Of a stretch of 64,000 nt of DNA, positions 18,267 through 26,078 are shown piece by piece; the stretch's first letter is position 1, and every line of letters begins with the position of its first letter. The notes under the pieces are model-generated. The model was not told the origin of the DNA and searched no databases. It saw only the letters and a program-made list of their open reading frames with translations. A program made the position numbers and the translations under genes. Source of the DNA: Halobellus ruber (GTDB taxonomy: Archaea > Halobacteriota > Halobacteria > Halobacteriales > Haloferacaceae); contig NZ_JACKXD010000003.1 of assembly GCF_014212355.1 (NCBI RefSeq), forward strand, positions 62,001 through 126,000. The letters run 5' to 3'.

Positions 18267-18445
18267 TGCGCCGACCGGGAGTCACGCGAGCCGGGCGGGA
18301 CCGGAGGTCCCGCTGGAAGCCGGCGCTTCGCGCCGGCGACGAAGCGAGCGGGACGCCGGTCGGCAAACGACCGAAGGGGGTGCGCCGACCGGGAGTCCCG
18401 CGAACGGAGTGAGTGGGACGCCGGTCGGCAAACGACCGAAGGGAG
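18267..18445. repeat. Degenerate tandem copies of the tRNA-Gly 3' end
   Basis: The 14-base sequence TGCGCCGACCGGGA, identical to the 3' end of the adjacent tRNA-Gly read on the plus strand, recurs at 18267-18280 and 18381-18394. It also occurs in the true gene at 18446-18459. A longer direct repeat beginning GGGACGCCGGTCGGCAAACG starts at 18350 and again at 18415, exactly 65 bp apart, and runs into these copies. A strong hairpin GCCGGCGC-TTC-GCGCCGGC lies near 18319-18337. All copies lie on the 3' side of the tRNA. Confidence 0.75.
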
Positions 18446-18516
18446 TGCGCCGACCGGGATTTGAACCCGGGCCATGAGCTTGGAAGGCTCAGGTCCTACC
18501 ACTAGACCATCGGCGC
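18446..18516 (-). tRNA. tRNA-Gly(UCC)
   Basis: The minus strand folds as a complete tRNA. The acceptor stem is GCGCCGA/TCGGCGC with discriminator A. The D-arm contains TCTAGTGGTAGGA, the anticodon loop CTTCCAA gives anticodon UCC, and the T-arm contains GGTTCAAATCC. No intron is present and CCA is not encoded. A TATA-like CCTTATTCG lies about 29 bp upstream (18541-18549). Confidence 0.96.
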
Positions 18517-18572
18517 GCTCACACGACCCTTCCGCACCCCCGAATAAGGATGTTACCCTTCCGAGTCGCTTC

Positions 18573-18653
18573 ATACGGATTATTGTAACTAATTACCGGT
18601 CATCGCCAGAGACGGGGTCGGCGATGACCGGAATTGACTCCAATAATCCGTAT
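18573..18653. repeat. 81-bp near-perfect palindromic element
   Basis: The left arm (18573-18607) and right arm (18620-18653) are inverted copies. The outer 13 bp (ATACGGATTATTG / CAATAATCCGTAT) and the inner 12 bp (CCGGTCATCGCC / GGCGATGACCGG) are perfect, with a slightly diverged middle and a 12-bp loop. The element is AT-richer than its surroundings and abuts the stop codon of the flavoprotein gene. It could be a miniature inverted-repeat element or a very strong terminator/attenuator hairpin. Confidence 0.75.
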
Positions 18654-19717
18654 CAGTCGTCGTCGGCGGGCTCGACCGACGGCGTCTCGATCGGCGGCGC
18701 GCGGGCCTCCTCGAACGCCGAGGCGGCGGCGTGGACCCGCTCGCCGATGCCCGGCACCTCGTCGGCGCCGACGGGGCCCTCCGCGCGGATCGTCTCCAGG
18801 TCCCGCGGGAAGTCCCGCAGGTCGTAGTGGATGTCGATGCCGGCCCGGGCGCCCTTCCCCATCGCGACCGGGATCTGGTTGTGCCCCTGGGTGATGTCCC
18901 CGACGGCGTAGACGCCGTCGACGCTCGTCTCCATACTGTCGTCGACCGCGACCGTGCCGTCGTCGTTCAGGTCGCAGCCGAGTTGGGTCGCGAGGTCCGT
19001 GTTGTAATCGGAACCGTACATCGCGAACCCGCCGCGGTACTGTCTGGTGGATCCATCCTCGAACTCGAAGGATTCCAGCCAGCCGTCGTCGCTCTTGTTC
19101 ATCCCCGAGATCTCGCTTTCGACGATGTCGATCGGGTGGGCCCGGAGCTGTTCGTCGGTCTCGTCGCTCCACTCGGGGGCCTCGCCGCGGAGGAGCACGT
19201 CCACATCGTCGGTGAAGTTGAGCATAATCATCGCGACGTGGGCGGTCGCCTCCCCGGTCCCCATCACGTAGACCGGACGGTCGACGAACATGTACGCGTC
19301 GCAGTGGAGACAGTAGTGGAGCCCCTTCCCGGTTCTGGGGACCGGCGGTTCCGGCCGGCCGTCGCTGAACCCGACGCCGAGGACGACCCGGTCGGCTAAG
19401 AACTCCGCGTCGTTGCCGACCAGCCGGAACCGGCCGTCGTCGGTCCGCTCGGTCTCGACGATCAGGTCGCGGACGACGTCGCCGCCGTAGTCCTCGACCT
19501 GCTCCTGTGCCGTCTGCAGGAACTCGTTGCCCGAGACGTCCTCGGTCACGCCGATCACGTTGTGCGTGTCGAGCATCATCGCTGCGCGGCCGCCGCCGCG
19601 GTCGACGACCGCGGTGTCGTGGCCGAGCCGCGTCGTGTACAGCGCCGCCTGGAGCCCCGCAGGGCCCCCACCAACGACGACGACCTCGTACTCTCGAGCC
19701 CCGTCGGTATCAGTCAT
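18653..19717 (-). CDS. Thioredoxin reductase-like FAD/NAD(P)-dependent oxidoreductase
   Basis: This 354-residue flavoprotein has an N-terminal FAD-binding GGGPAG motif (about residues 15-20). A CxxC redox pair in HYCLHCDAY lies at about 158-165 where thioredoxin reductase carries CATC. A second nucleotide-binding region (VYVMGTGEATAH) and the C-terminal FAD motif VYAVGDITQGHNQIPVA follow. It probably passes electrons to a thioredoxin or related thiol partner, but the second nucleotide motif is atypical, so donor specificity is open. The ATG at 19717 is chosen because a TATA-like TTTAAGTT lies 30 bp upstream. A perfect palindrome (19719-19732) lies directly before the start codon and suggests repressor control. 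Confidence 0.88.
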   Translation of the reverse strand: MTDTDGAREYEVVVVGGGPAGLQAALYTTRLGHDTAVVDRGGGRAAMMLDTHNVIGVTEDVSGNEFLQTAQEQVEDYGGDVVRDLIVETERTDDGRFRLVGNDAEFLADRVVLGVGFSDGRPEPPVPRTGKGLHYCLHCDAYMFVDRPVYVMGTGEATAHVAMIMLNFTDDVDVLLRGEAPEWSDETDEQLRAHPIDIVESEISGMNKSDDGWLESFEFEDGSTRQYRGGFAMYGSDYNTDLATQLGCDLNDDGTVAVDDSMETSVDGVYAVGDITQGHNQIPVAMGKGARAGIDIHYDLRDFPRDLETIRAEGPVGADEVPGIGERVHAAASAFEEARAPPIETPSVEPADDD

Positions 19718-19718
19718 T

Positions 19719-19732
19719 CTACTACGTAGTAG
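19719..19732. promoter_or_regulatory. Palindromic operator candidate before the flavoprotein gene
   Basis: CTACTACGTAGTAG is a perfect 14-bp palindrome between the TATA-like box (19744-19750) and the start codon at 19717, overlapping the expected transcription start. Its position fits a repressor site. The binding protein cannot be named from the sequence. Confidence 0.5.
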
Positions 19733-19805
19733 CCACTGGGAGAACTTAAACGCAGAGCACACGTGCGCCGCCGTCGGCCAGCCGTGACCCTCCGCGGGGC
19801 GCGAC

Positions 19806-20525
19806 TCAGTCGCCGGCTTCGACCACCGCATAGCAGTTGCCGCTCGACACCGCGGACGCGACCGCCCGGAGTCCGCTCTCGCGGATGTCCGCCGCGAACT
19901 CCGCGGGGTCGTAGATGTGGTAGAACCGCGGGACCGCCTCCCCGCCCGGCAGCGTCCACGGGACGGTCGTATCGAACCCGGAATCGGCGTCGAACCGGTC
20001 GTGGGCCGTCGACCACGCGCTCACCAGCGCGCGACCGTCGGCGGCGAGTACCCGCGACAGCTCCGAGAGGCTGGCGACCCGGCGCGACCGCGGGCGCAGG
20101 TGGTGCAGCGCCGCGACGTACACCGCGACGTCGACCGTCCCCGACCCGATCGGGAGCGCCGCCGCGTCGGCCTGCAGCAGGTGTGGCCGCGGGTTGCGAT
20201 CCCGGGCGGTCCGAAGGAGTTCGGCGCTGACGTCGACGCCGACGACCCGGTCGACGACTCCCGACAGCGGCTCGGCGTGCCGGCCGTTGCCGCAGCCGAC
20301 GTCGAGACCGACGCCCGCGGCGCCGTGGTTCGCCCCCTCGACTGCGGGGTCGGCACCGCCCGCGAGCGCGTCGACGGCATCGCCGTCGAGCCGCGACACC
20401 GCGTCGTCGTCGTCCCGGAGGAACGCCGTGACTTCGGGCCACGGGTACGCCCGCGTCGACGCGAAGTGCTCGGCGATCCGGTCGTACGTCCGCTTGACCG
20501 GCGGTCCCGTCGGCCCGTCGTCCAT
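19806..20525 (-). CDS. SAM-dependent methyltransferase, Trm9/ALKBH8-like
   Basis: This 239-residue class I methyltransferase begins with a YDRIAEHFASTRAYPWPEV segment (about residues 14-32). That segment closely resembles the start of Trm9/ALKBH8 tRNA wobble-uridine carboxymethyl methyltransferases. The SAM-binding motif LDVGCGNGRHAEPLSG follows near 73-88, then an acidic motif II and ALHHL. A tRNA-modifying role is therefore plausible but unproven. The family also contains small-molecule methyltransferases. The gene lies 72 bp downstream of the second TadC-like gene and 88 bp before the flavoprotein's promoter, with no evident operon link. Confidence 0.8.
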   Translation of the reverse strand: MDDGPTGPPVKRTYDRIAEHFASTRAYPWPEVTAFLRDDDDAVSRLDGDAVDALAGGADPAVEGANHGAAGVGLDVGCGNGRHAEPLSGVVDRVVGVDVSAELLRTARDRNPRPHLLQADAAALPIGSGTVDVAVYVAALHHLRPRSRRVASLSELSRVLAADGRALVSAWSTAHDRFDADSGFDTTVPWTLPGGEAVPRFYHIYDPAEFAADIRESGLRAVASAVSSGNCYAVVEAGD

Positions 20526-20596
20526 ACGCCGGCCAGACGCCAGGGACGGAAAGCCGCGGCGGTTGGCGGAGGGGTCGCGCCGGTTGCTCGCCCGGC

Positions 20597-22834
20597 TTAC
20601 AGGAACGCGAAGACGCCGTAGGTCAGGATCAGGAGTAGCGTCGCGTGCTTCACGCCGTCGGAGACGGTCCCCTCGCCGAGCTGCCCCGCCACGATCCCGG
20701 AACAGATCCCCTGGATCGCGGCGGCGTGGAAGAACAGCAGTTCGTAGGCGCCGGTCCCGACGGACCCGAGCCCGCCGAGGACGCCCGCGTCCACGCCGCT
20801 CACGGCGCCGCTGCCGATGCCGCCCCCGCCGGCGGCGCTCCCGGCCTCGCCTGCGGCTTCGATCGCGGGGATGAACGCGGTCGTCAACGCGACGATGATG
20901 CCGAGGAACACGAGAAACGACACGTAGATCACGACGAGGTAGGTAAGCATCTCCTGTCTGCGTTCGCGCTCAAGCCGCCGGATCTCGTTTGCCTCGTCGG
21001 CCGCGATCCGGAGCACGGGGCTGATGTCGCCGCTGGCCGCCATCGCGTTCCGGATCAGGGTGACCGCCCGCGACACCGTCGGGGCGCCGGTCCGGCGCTC
21101 CAGCCGGGCCAGCGACTCGCCGACGGTCGACCCCCACTCGATGTCCCGCCACACTCGGTTGATCTCGTCGCCGAGCGACCCCAGTTCCGCGTTCGAGAGC
21201 CGTTGCAGACTCCCGACGACGGTCGCGCCCGCCTCGTTGATGCTCGCCATCCGGTCGAGGAAGTCGGGCATCTCCGACTCGATCGCCCGGAGCCGGCGCT
21301 TCTGAACCTCGTGGGCGGTTGCGATCCCCGCGAGCGCCAGGATGGTGGCCAGAACGATCGGGCCGTCGACGATCCCGACGGCCTCCATCACCGACATCGA
21401 CGATCCCGTCAGCCGGGCGACCAGGGCCCCGATCCCGCCGACCGAGCTTCTGAGCGACAGCCAGACGGCCACGAGTCCGACCGGCCCGGTGACGAGAAGC
21501 GTGTAGACTGGCCGGTCGAGCATCAGCCCCACGGGGTCCGACAGCGTCCGGCGGTACCGGCCGATGCGGTCGTAGGCCGCGAGCCGCAGCCACTTGTCCG
21601 CGTCGGTGCCGACGCCGGCGTCCGAATCGAGGTCGGCGTGGCGATCCCGAACGGTGCCGCCGTCGGCCAGTCCCGGCGCGTCGGCGCTCCCCTGCGAGGG
21701 TTCGTCGGGAGCGGTCGCCATCGGGCGTCCGACGCTCACGTCCGTGTGGTCGTCCTCCTCGGTACCGCTGCGGCTGATGACGTCGAGCCCCTCGGTGATG
21801 CTGTCGACGTAGACGACGAATCCGAACGTCGCGAGCGGGATCCCGAGGTAGGTCACCAGCCGGATCACCACCAGGGTGTCCTGGATGACGAGGCCGACCA
21901 CGACCAGAACGGTGATGAAAAACAGCGGCCCGGCGACCAGGACGGTGACGTACACCTCCGCGAACGTCGACAGCAGGTCCAGGTACTGTCGCTGTTGAGC
22001 TTCGACCTCGTCTTGGAACCGCTCGTACTGTTCGTGGAGGAACGACGAGACGTTCTGTCCCGAGGACAGGACGCTCGCGAGGTTCCCCGCGAACTCCTCT
22101 AAGTTCTCGCTGGGCGTCCGTTCGGCGGTCCCCTTCAGCGCGGTGAGCACGTCTGTTCCGAACGCGTCCATATCCCTGACGGCGACCCCGAGTTCGCGTG
22201 CGGCCTCGCCGTAGACGTCCTCGTTGTGAGAGAGGGTCCGCAGGACGGTCTGGAACGGCATCCCGGACCGCGAGAGCGCATACACGAACGCCACGGTCCG
22301 CGGCAGCGTCGCGTCGATCTCGACGCCGCGGGCACGGGCCCGCTGGTCGAGCACCGTCCACCGACCCCAATAGACCCCCGCCGCCAGCCCAGCACCGAGC
22401 GTCCCGCTGGAGATCAAAAGGAGGACGAACAGCTGCAGCAGCGACAGCTCTTGGACGCTGACCAGGGTGGCAAGCGGCGCCAACTGTGCCGGGAGAACGC
22501 CGGCGATGACCGCGGGGTCGAGCGCGAGCGACTGGAGGATCGCCGCGCCGATGTAGACACCGTAGACGCTGCCGGCGACGCCCGCGGCGCCCGCGATAAA
22601 CAGCGTCTGGGACTGAAACACCCGGTGGCTCTGCCCCACGAACGCCGCGCGCATCCGCCGGATCTGGTCGGGGCGGCGCGGGCTTGACTCCCCGACGTAC
22701 CCGCCGAATACCGGGAGCGCGAGCCGGGAAACCAGCAGTTCGGCCCGCGGGCTGATCGGCACCAGCGCCACGGGAACCGCGAGCAGCGTGACGACGACGA
22801 GCGGGAGGTACGCGAGAACCTCACCCGCCGTCAT
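20597..22834 (-). CDS. Type II secretion F/TadC-like membrane platform protein (second system)
   Basis: This 745-residue membrane protein carries two T2SSF-type domains (about residues 180-310 and 520-640) separated by a polar linker of about 70 residues (370-440). Around ten hydrophobic segments are spread over the length, including an extra N-terminal block (1-130). It is the assembly platform for the ATPase encoded immediately upstream, which it overlaps by 14 bp. Compared with the platform at 4607-6652 it is longer at the N-terminus and has a Gly-rich C-terminal loop, so the two systems are clearly diverged paralogs. Confidence 0.9.
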   Translation of the reverse strand: MTAGEVLAYLPLVVVTLLAVPVALVPISPRAELLVSRLALPVFGGYVGESSPRRPDQIRRMRAAFVGQSHRVFQSQTLFIAGAAGVAGSVYGVYIGAAILQSLALDPAVIAGVLPAQLAPLATLVSVQELSLLQLFVLLLISSGTLGAGLAAGVYWGRWTVLDQRARARGVEIDATLPRTVAFVYALSRSGMPFQTVLRTLSHNEDVYGEAARELGVAVRDMDAFGTDVLTALKGTAERTPSENLEEFAGNLASVLSSGQNVSSFLHEQYERFQDEVEAQQRQYLDLLSTFAEVYVTVLVAGPLFFITVLVVVGLVIQDTLVVIRLVTYLGIPLATFGFVVYVDSITEGLDVISRSGTEEDDHTDVSVGRPMATAPDEPSQGSADAPGLADGGTVRDRHADLDSDAGVGTDADKWLRLAAYDRIGRYRRTLSDPVGLMLDRPVYTLLVTGPVGLVAVWLSLRSSVGGIGALVARLTGSSMSVMEAVGIVDGPIVLATILALAGIATAHEVQKRRLRAIESEMPDFLDRMASINEAGATVVGSLQRLSNAELGSLGDEINRVWRDIEWGSTVGESLARLERRTGAPTVSRAVTLIRNAMAASGDISPVLRIAADEANEIRRLERERRQEMLTYLVVIYVSFLVFLGIIVALTTAFIPAIEAAGEAGSAAGGGGIGSGAVSGVDAGVLGGLGSVGTGAYELLFFHAAAIQGICSGIVAGQLGEGTVSDGVKHATLLLILTYGVFAFL

Positions 22835-24608
22835 CGGCTCCGACCCCCTCGTCGTGGCTCCCCACGTCGCCGCCGACGCTTGCGGCCCCGCCCGCTGGGT
22901 CGGCGGCTTCGAGCCGGTCCATCACCCGCTCGGGATCCGCGTAGTACTCGTTGACCAGGGCCGTGAACTCCCGGTAGTCAGTAGTCCCGATCTCCGAGAG
23001 GAGTTGGAGGAACCGCTGCCGTCGGCGGACCTCCCGTTGGCGTTCGGTCCGAGTCCACCCGCGTTCGCGCTGGATCTCGTCGAGGAGGTTGGCGTCGGAG
23101 TGCTCGAAGGTGTCGGTCTCGGCGTCCCAGGTGAACGCCCGGGAGTAGTCGAGTTCGCCGGTCCGCTGGTCGATCTCGCCGATCTCGCCGATGGCTTTCG
23201 ACCGTCGAACGCGCTCGCCGTCGACCCGCGTGAGCGTTTGAACGCAGAGCAGGTCCAGCGACTGGACCATCGCCCGCGGGACGTTGATCGGCTCGTTCTC
23301 CAGCCGGTTGATGACGGTCTCGATGCTGTCGGCGTGCATCGTGGAGAAGGTGGTGTGGCCCGTGTTCATCGCCTGAAACAGGGTGACGGCCTCGTCGCCG
23401 CGGACCTCGCCGACGATGATGAACTCGGGGCGGTGGCGCAGCGCCGACCGCAGCAGGTCGTACATATCGATGTCGCTGCCCTCGTGGAGGCGCTGGCGCG
23501 TGACAGACGACAGCCAGTTGTCGTGGTACAGCGACAGTTCGCGGGTGTCCTCGATGGTGAGCACCTTCGCGCGCGGCGGGATGAACATCGACACCGCGTT
23601 CATCGAGGTGGTCTTTCCGGAGGCCGTCCCGCCGGCGAAGATGAGGCTCTTGTTGTTCTCGATGCAGAGCCAGAGGTACGCCATCTCCTCGACCGAAAAG
23701 GTGCCGTAGTCGATCAGATCGATGGGGGTGAACGGCTCGTCGGCGTACTTCCGGATGGTGAACGCCGACCCGCGCGGGGTCACCTCCTCCCCGAGCGCGA
23801 GCTCCACCCGGGAGCCGTCCGGCAGCGTCGTCCCGACGACCGGGTCGCCGACGCTGACGTGCCGGCCGGACTCCTGGGCCAGCCGGATCACGAAGTCGTC
23901 CAAGTTCTCGGCGCCGTAGACCACGTTCGTCTCGATGTCGGTGTAATCGTCGTGGTAGACGAAGATCGGGAGGTCGTACCCGTCACACGAGATGTCCTCG
24001 ATGTGCGGGTCGTTCATAAGCGGGTCGATCCGGCCGAACCGCCGGAAGTCCCGCGCCAGGTAGTACAGGAGGGCGTGAAACGTCCGCATCGACACGTTCA
24101 CCCCGTACTGTTCGAGGAGGGTCCGAAGCTCGTTTTGGAGCGTCTCCTCGGCGGTCGGCTCCGCGTTCGTTCTGTAGAGGAGCGGATCGCGGATGTCGAC
24201 CTTCGTCCGGGCGAGCAGCTCCAGCTCGAAGTCGTCGAGTTCGGGCTCGACTGCGTGGTAGTAGTGCTCGCTTTCCTCGTCGTTGTAGGTGATCACCACG
24301 TAGGCGTACGGCGCGTTGACCCAGTAGCGGTCGACAGGTTCCTCGCCCGGCGGCGGATCGAACGACGCGAAGACGCCGTCCTCGGGGCGGTAGGGCCGGA
24401 AGTCGAGCGAGGAGCCGCGGAGCACGCTCACGAAGCGTCGGAGCCGCGTGCGCAGCCCGTCGAGGGGGCTGTCCGGGTCGCTGTCGGCGTCGCCCGCGAC
24501 CGTCGCCGACGATCCGACGGCCGACTGCGTCACACCCGACGAAGCCACGGCTGGATCCGCGTCACCGTCGGTTTCGTCCCCGTTGCTGCCCGGGTCGGTC
24601 CGTGCCAT
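22821..24608 (-). CDS. Type IV pilus/secretion ATPase (PilB/VirB11/TadA superfamily), second system
   Basis: This 595-residue ATPase is of normal size for the archaeal pilus motor family. It has an acidic, disordered N-terminus of about 50 residues, an N-domain (about 90-290), Walker A GTASGKTT near residues 323-331, then IIVGEVRGDE and a HADS box. Its core is closely similar in sequence to the long ATPase at 1098-4610, but it lacks the large acidic tail. The ATG at 24608 (MARTDPG) is chosen because the earlier frame looks non-coding and a CTTATACTG box lies at about 24649-24657. It overlaps the TadC-like gene, so the two are co-translated. No pilin gene lies next to this pair. Confidence 0.93.
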   Translation of the reverse strand: MARTDPGSNGDETDGDADPAVASSGVTQSAVGSSATVAGDADSDPDSPLDGLRTRLRRFVSVLRGSSLDFRPYRPEDGVFASFDPPPGEEPVDRYWVNAPYAYVVITYNDEESEHYYHAVEPELDDFELELLARTKVDIRDPLLYRTNAEPTAEETLQNELRTLLEQYGVNVSMRTFHALLYYLARDFRRFGRIDPLMNDPHIEDISCDGYDLPIFVYHDDYTDIETNVVYGAENLDDFVIRLAQESGRHVSVGDPVVGTTLPDGSRVELALGEEVTPRGSAFTIRKYADEPFTPIDLIDYGTFSVEEMAYLWLCIENNKSLIFAGGTASGKTTSMNAVSMFIPPRAKVLTIEDTRELSLYHDNWLSSVTRQRLHEGSDIDMYDLLRSALRHRPEFIIVGEVRGDEAVTLFQAMNTGHTTFSTMHADSIETVINRLENEPINVPRAMVQSLDLLCVQTLTRVDGERVRRSKAIGEIGEIDQRTGELDYSRAFTWDAETDTFEHSDANLLDEIQRERGWTRTERQREVRRRQRFLQLLSEIGTTDYREFTALVNEYYADPERVMDRLEAADPAGGAASVGGDVGSHDEGVGADDGG

Positions 24609-24652
24609 CAGTAGTACCCCAGTTCGTAACGGACGCTTCTCGGCGGAGCGAC

Positions 24653-24835
24653 TTATACTGTCGGCCGGTCGGCGGGGAGACTCGTCGGGGGGAGTGGTAC
24701 GGAGGAACACTCTACCGAGCGCCCGCGCTCGGAGAGCACCGCAAAGGGATCGATGGCGAACAGCCGGCACACCGCTTCCCCGCGCCGACGTGCCGGACGA
24801 TCGCGTTCCGGCGCGGGGCAGATCTCACCGCACAC
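24653..24835 (-). CDS. Possible small leaderless ORF (60 codons), uncertain
   Basis: A GTG at 24835 lies about 25 bp after a good TATA box (GTTTATATGC, 24855-24864, minus strand), as a leaderless gene would require. It opens a 60-residue frame with three cysteines ending in TAA. The composition is arginine- and proline-rich rather than acidic, which argues against a typical haloarchaeal protein. The TATA box may instead drive a longer leader for the ATPase downstream. Confidence 0.2.
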   Translation of the reverse strand: MCGEICPAPERDRPARRRGEAVCRLFAIDPFAVLSERGRSVECSSVPLPPTSLPADRPTV

Positions 24836-24891
24836 GGCCGGTGGTCCCGTGATCGCATATAAACGCTCGGCCGGCGTCGGGTCGTGTCAGC

Positions 24892-25395
24892 TCACTCCCG
24901 GTCGACCGTCAGCAACACCCCACCCAGGACGAGGAGGACGAGGACGCCGACCGGGATGGGGACGCCCGGGAACCCCCGGGTCACGAGCAGATACGTCGAG
25001 ACGGCCAAAACGAGCCCCGAGAGTCCGAGCAGCCCCCCGAGCAGCCGGACCGGGTCGACCGGCCCCGACTCGACGGCGTCCTCGAACCGGTAGTAGACGA
25101 CGGCGATGGCGACCGCGACGGCGAGGACGCCCGCACCGACCGCCCACACCTGATACGCGATCTGGATCGACTGCCCGGCCTGGAACGCGACCGCCGAAAG
25201 CGGGTCCGAGACGGCGACCCGCCGCGTCAGCGGGACGCCGAAGGCGTACCGGAGCTGGAAGAAGGGAAACCGGACGAAGAGCACCGCGCCGCCCGAGACG
25301 TCCGGCGAGTACGTGACGTTCCACGGGACGAGGGCGGCGAGCCACGTCGACACCACCGCCAGCGCGCCGGCGTACTCCGCGCGAACCCAGGTCAT
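24892..25395 (-). CDS. Hypothetical four-helix membrane protein
   Basis: This 167-residue protein has hydrophobic segments near residues 8-25, 78-100, 115-132 and 140-160 and a long extracytoplasmic-type loop (25-75). The start MTWVRAEYAG at 25395 is chosen because a CATAAAAG-type box lies about 25 bp upstream; an in-frame codon 24 bp earlier would lie inside that box. No catalytic motif is seen. Similar small polytopic proteins of unknown function are common in haloarchaea. Confidence 0.7.
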   Translation of the reverse strand: MTWVRAEYAGALAVVSTWLAALVPWNVTYSPDVSGGAVLFVRFPFFQLRYAFGVPLTRRVAVSDPLSAVAFQAGQSIQIAYQVWAVGAGVLAVAVAIAVVYYRFEDAVESGPVDPVRLLGGLLGLSGLVLAVSTYLLVTRGFPGVPIPVGVLVLLVLGGVLLTVDRE

Positions 25396-25465
25396 ACCGT
25401 CACTCGCCGGGTAACCCACATAAAAGGTGCCGGGCGACGGCGGGGCCGGCGTCGGCGAGCCCCGA

Positions 25466-25927
25466 CTACGCGTCGTCGTCGAAGGTCTGCCACTCCGTAT
25501 CGGTGCCCAGGATCCCCGCGAGCGAGGAGACCATCGACTGGAGTTCGTCGATCTGCTGTTGTTGGGCTTCGACGAGCTCCTCGTACTCGCCGATCCGCTC
25601 CTGCTGGGCTTCGACGCGGTCTTCGAGGTCCTCGATCCGCGATCGGCTCTCGTCGTGCTGTTGTGTCGTCTCCTGGATGTCGGCCGACAGCGACTCCATC
25701 GCCTCCGAGAGGTGAGTGATCTCCTGGTCCGTCGCGAGGCCGTGGTCCTGCGGCTCGCGCAGCATCTCCCGGTGGGTGACGATCGCGTCGGAGACGCTCG
25801 CGCTCCCGTCCGGCAGGGCGATCTGGAGGGGGCTTGCGTCCGGCGTGTCGTCGGTGGGGTCGCTGTCAGCGGGGGCTGAACCGTCCTGTTCGGCGTCCGA
25901 GGTCGAATCGGCCTGTTGACCGCTCAT
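25466..25927 (-). CDS. Acidic coiled-coil protein
   Basis: This 153-residue protein has an acidic disordered N-terminus (about 1-40, rich in Asp, Ser and Thr). A middle segment follows and then a long heptad-repeat region (about 75-135) rich in Gln and Glu, such as RIEDLEDRVEAQQERIGEYE, before an acidic tail. It has no signal peptide or membrane span, so it is probably a cytoplasmic oligomer. Start at 25927 (MSGQQ); an alternative ATG lies 6 bp upstream at 25933. An AT-rich box (CAATAAATTACC) lies about 27 bp upstream. Function unknown. Confidence 0.7.
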   Translation of the reverse strand: MSGQQADSTSDAEQDGSAPADSDPTDDTPDASPLQIALPDGSASVSDAIVTHREMLREPQDHGLATDQEITHLSEAMESLSADIQETTQQHDESRSRIEDLEDRVEAQQERIGEYEELVEAQQQQIDELQSMVSSLAGILGTDTEWQTFDDDA

Positions 25928-26078
25928 ACGCATCGTTGGGTGGTCCAGAGGCAATAAATTACCGTCAGACAATGAACACGAATGTGACACGACGTCGCGG
26001 CCGGCAGTCACGGTAGCCTCGAAGAGTCGGCGTCTCGGAGGCTGGCCTCCCGGACGGCCACCGTTCACGCGAGGCGCT

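Noticed and set aside
18267-18445. CRISPR array at the tRNA-Gly repeats
   Set aside because: Repeats are few, of unequal spacing and clearly derived from the adjacent tRNA. No leader or cas gene is present, and no CRISPR-like array was seen elsewhere in the window.
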